From: Lepiota brunneoincarnata
Taxonomy: Eukaryota > Basidiomycota > Agaricomycetes > Agaricales > Agaricaceae
NCBI GenBank assembly: GCA_023014365.1
Contig: JAEBUN010000001.1
Location: 3,720,001 to 3,784,000, forward strand
Length of the DNA: 64,000 nt
Direction of reading: 5' to 3'
Shown here piece by piece: positions 60,333 through 64,000 of the stretch (its first letter is position 1; the number at the start of each line of letters is the position of its first letter). A program made the position numbers and the translations under genes. Below the pieces are notes generated by a model that saw only the letters and a program-made list of their open reading frames with translations, searched no databases and had not been told where the DNA came from.

Positions 60333-61440
60333 CATCCTCACAGTGCAAGCGCTACATTTCTTGTCAACAGCATTCCCGCGGAGCGCACTCTAGAGCAAGC
60401 TCAGCATGGCTTCCCCAGCGCCCAGAAGATCAAACACAACTTACGCTTCCTACCTCCCAATTGGAGAACCAGAACACCGCCAAATGTCTGTAGATTCGTC
60501 GTCGCCTAGAACGGACGGCAATGTTCTATAGGCCCAGTCTGGTACATAAACCCGTTTGGACGGACATCGGACCAAATCCATGCTGCGCTCGACTTTCCTG
60601 CGTACAATATTGCACCCCACACCAGATGTTGTACGGGAGATGCAAGAGACGGAGGACTACAAATCAACTAGCCAGCCTTGCCGCTCGCCATCACTCCGCC
60701 CCGTGCGTTGTGTGCATCACATAGCCCCTCTTCTTCCTTCCCCCGCCAGCAATGTTCTGTGCTCCCTCTCCTGCGCTTAATCCTCCATTGCATGTACCCT
60801 TCAGCAGAACATAAAGGGTCGCAAACATTAGCATGAGACCGATGACTTCAGGCTCAAGTACCACATGGATATGGGCACCCTCACCGGCGCCAGGGATGGT
60901 GGTGGGTGGACCTCATGCTCAGCTGAGGGAGGAGGTCCGAAAGCGCAATAAGTGCTTTCGTAATAGTGGTGAGCTTCTGCTAGGATGCATGATCGTCGAG
61001 CTTTGCCGACTGTTAACTTGTTCTTCCACGCACACGATGCACAATATATCACCAATCGATTCTGAACACAACCCACCGTGGACTGGCAGGTCTATCTCCT
61101 ACGTACACCGACTCTGCAGTTCCCTATCTTATCCAATATCTACAAGAACTGCCCACGTCACAGGACTATTGCCATTTATTTGGAATACTTGCGCCTGCAT
61201 TCCTCCGAGTCTATCCTCATTGATCTGATCTTCGAGTATTCAGACCTGTGACTGTTGCGAATAAAGCTGGTCAACACAAGCAACGCAAGTGGTCGCGCTT
61301 CCGACTGGGTACCCCGCAGGTGTATACCTAAACTTCGTAGTACCGGTACGGTGGCAACACCCTTCGGCGACAGGGAAACGGAAAACAGTATCTATCTCTC
61401 AGCTGACACGTACCTTGATAGAGTCCAACTACGAAGGAAA
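60333..61440. repeat. Segmental duplicate, fused partner of 45180-45510 and 47864-48760
   Basis: At about 60580 the sequence passes from the counterpart of ~45510 straight into that of ~47864 (ACCAAATCC then ATGCTGCGCTCGACTTTC). The 2.35 kb between them at the source site is missing here. Confidence 0.8.
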
Positions 61441-62887
61441 AGCTACTAAACGAGAATGCCACTCCGAGATCATCTGAACCGTTGGCTATGCCAGCATCTT
61501 TTTGTACTCAGGGCCACGAAGGATGTTATCCGAGCGGGCACATAGAATACAGGAGAATACGGTGTAATCGTAATCATATCAACTTTCCATTGTCCCTCAT
61601 CGGACTTCTGCATTTCGATCTCTTTGAGACTCTGCTCAATGTTGAGTGTATAGATTCAACATGAACATGTAGGACCTCGTAGTTCCCGGATTCTGTTTGC
61701 TTCTGCCTCTGTAAACTCCCCTCTCGATGCAAAAGCACTAACGATGTGATTAACCAAGGCTTGAGAACTTACCGCGGCCCGTCTATTAGTCAATTGTAGG
61801 CTGAAGGACGAGGTCCATGAAAACCTCGGGGTTACTCGCTCAGAGGGGTGTGTTCACAATCTTGTCCTCTAAACCGGAGTAGAACATTTTCAAGGCATGG
61901 TAGGGATAGTGGGGTCCTGGCCTTCGGATGTGAATCAACGAGAGACGACCGTTTGTGAAAAAGGGATGCATCAAAGGGTGAGCCGCAATGAGGTCACGAT
62001 CGTGCAGACTCGGGGGGCAGAGCTTCCGAGCTCGCTGCCATACACACTCGATGAGAGAAACGTGAGTGGGCCGGAGGGGTCGCAGTGACAGACTTGTGAG
62101 AACGATGGTGAGGGGTAGAATTGGGAACCTATTATTGAGGTGATGCTGGGATAATAGGATTTCTCTGTATTATTTTAACTTGCTGCGGTGAGCTATGTAC
62201 AGGTAGCGTGGTATTTCCCTCTTTTTCTCGTTGTTGTTGGTGTTGTTCCTTTCTCGAAGTGGTGAACAATTCAATCTCTCAACCTCATGGTACCAGGTGG
62301 CAAATGATTGGGGGGCTCAAAAATTGCCCCGTGCTGCCTCGTGGGGTTCTGTATCAGGGATGACGACGCACATCACGAATATGGGGGTGTTTCGAGGATG
62401 TTTTTTCCTTCGGTCAGGGCAAAAACTGATTACCAGCTAACCTCTAGGACTAGGTCCCAAGAGTGTGAGGTTCTCCCTGTCGGGCATACTCACTAAAAAC
62501 CCTTGGTGTTACATGGTTTCCCATTACACCCTCCTGTGATTTCGCACTCGCTTTAAGCCTAGTGCTAGTCAATCATATTGACTTGCGTCTTTATGATCCC
62601 TTTCACTCAGGGCAGGCCCAGTGTTTCGAGGATGTTCGTAAGACAAGGGTTCCTTTTGTTCCCTTTTGTTCTCTTCAGATACACGAATGTCTACTTTAGC
62701 TCCAATCTGATGCCCTCCGCCAGAGCCCTGTTGACTATATAGGGCCACCAGAAACGGTTACAACCAAGCACTACACTGCACCAACATTCTGACCTGTACG
62801 ATGCATCAAGTGCAGCAGGTGTTACACACCTCGAGCTGACCGACACCTAGAATGACTTTCGAGTTACCTAAATCTGCGATCCATCGA
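61441..62887. other. Region without a supported gene
   Basis: Only short open frames. No repeat partner or RNA gene recognised. Confidence 0.4.
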
Positions 62888-62895
62888 GCCAAGTG
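62888..62895. repeat. Target site duplication, left (GCCAAGTG)
   Basis: The eight bases GCCAAGTG directly before the left inverted repeat are repeated exactly at 63846-63853. Confidence 0.93.
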
Positions 62896-63845
62896 TAGGG
62901 CTGCGCACCGTACCGTATCGGGTGACGGCCATATGCTGACGGGTCAAATACGGTATGCTAGCGGGTGTACCCGTAACCATAAAGGCAAACCAAATTCATT
63001 GACGGGACGGGACGGGGGTTCATACGGCCGGTAATGGGTTGGTACGGTACATACTTTATATTTCTTCACTCTATCGAAAAAAGGGTCTATGGTAAAGTGA
63101 GTATTTAAAGGACTTTGTCAATTGTAACACGAGCGAGCCTCAGGCGCTGCTTGACCATCATTAATGTGCGGATCGTCCCTGGTTGCAGGCTCGCACGACG
63201 CAGCGAGATTGTATCACGGCCACCAGAGAAGATTCGCTCGACCGCAACGGCCGAGCCTAGTGATGATTTATATCAGGATTAACATATTTTGGATGCTACA
63301 CAATCTCCCTTTTATCTTCGAACATGATGGCTTGACATAGTGCCAAGATAACATGCTTCATCAGACTGTCATTAGTGCAATGTTCTAGATATTAATCAGA
63401 TACAACACGAGGCTAGGAAGATGACCGATGCCAATGAAAGAGAAATAATACCAAGCCATCATGGGATCCCATATAACTCATTAGCAGGGTCAAGTGCTAA
63501 CGAGCATGAAGGGGAGTGGTGACTGAAATTAGTTTTAAAGCGCACGGGGCGCAGATATCGGGTACATCATATGCAGTCGCAATGAAAAGTGAACCATGGG
63601 GTACTTCGTGGCCGTGTGAATTTCAAACCAACAGGATCACATTGTCGAACCTGACAAATACTATCGCAACAAACCGTACATGCCGTCGACGGCCGTTAAC
63701 GGCCGTCACCCTACGGCTCAATACGGCTTGAACCCGTAAGGCATACGGCCCTCTGAGGTATACCTTTGGCCACTAACGGTACGGTATCGGGACCCGTCAA
63801 CGACGGCCGTACAACCGTTGCATACGGTGACGGTGCGCAGCCCTA
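62896..63845. mobile_element. Non-autonomous hAT-superfamily element (950 bases)
   Basis: Ends carry TAGGGCTGCGCACCGT in inverted orientation (16 identical bases, then ACCGTATC against CACCGTATG), flanked by an exact 8-base target duplication. TAGGG-type ends with 8-base duplications are the hallmark of hAT elements. No transposase-like frame exists inside, so it needs an outside enzyme. Both subterminal regions are crowded with CCGTA/TACGG and ACGGGT/ACCCGT words in both orientations, the likely transposase-binding motifs. The centre (63060-63640) is AT-rich and has no repeat structure that I see. Confidence 0.93.
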
Positions 63846-63853
63846 GCCAAGTG
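63846..63853. repeat. Target site duplication, right (GCCAAGTG)
   Basis: Exact copy of 62888-62895, directly after the right inverted repeat. Confidence 0.93.
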
Positions 63854-64000
63854 CGATAACAATAAAAAAAGGCATGAGTCCAAACCCTGATCCAGTTGAT
63901 AATATTTGAAGAATGATCGTTTGGCACCCTGCACGAGTGGTCCAATTTGCAATTACTGTAAGCTCTGCATTTTCCGGCCCTCCTAAACCCGCTATACGTA

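Overview
This window reads as nuclear DNA of a filamentous basidiomycete (Agaricomycete). The signs are many short GT-AG introns of about 36-70 bases, intron-dense genes, a class III-type chitin synthase, NACHT-WD40 and TPR-CHAT proteins of the kind expanded in Agaricomycetes, and Tc1/mariner and hAT elements. The look of the NACHT N-terminus suggests Rhizoctonia/Ceratobasidiaceae, but that is recollection, not proof. Gene models were spliced by hand; exon sums divisible by three were used as an internal check.

Left (1-8.6 kb): AT-rich, decayed repeats. Part of a Tc1/mariner element, a plus-strand NACHT pseudogene split by a second Tc1/mariner copy, and a convergent minus-strand NACHT-WD40 pseudogene. 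Stops are mostly C-to-T or G-to-A changes. Middle (10.3-44.9 kb): single-copy genes: a 26-exon PDR-type ABC transporter, an F-box-like protein, AP-2 sigma, chitin synthase, a secreted six-hairpin-like protein, an MFS transporter, a Ubc1-type E2, a GNAT acetyltransferase, an intracellular GH2 beta-mannosidase and a GH15-family protein with 28 exons, several only 8-18 bases long. Right (45-64 kb): gene-poor and duplicated: a block beside the GH15 gene is repeated in pieces at 55.4-57.0 and 60.3-61.5 kb, next to a TPR-CHAT pseudogene, two decayed copies of an unassigned family carrying Asn/Gly heptads, and a 950-base non-autonomous hAT element with an 8-base target duplication.

The genes do not form one pathway. 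Chitin synthase, beta-mannosidase, the GH15 protein and the secreted protein share a cell-wall/carbohydrate theme, and the NACHT and TPR-CHAT remnants belong to fungal self/non-self or cell-death receptor classes. Five middle genes need single-base corrections, and nearly all of these fall at third codon positions, usually as a C/T pair. That pattern looks more like merged alleles of a heterokaryon than like gene decay. I found no intact, clearly new multi-gene system; the best leads are the microexon chain, the third-position indels, the TPR-CHAT relic and the heptad-bearing family.
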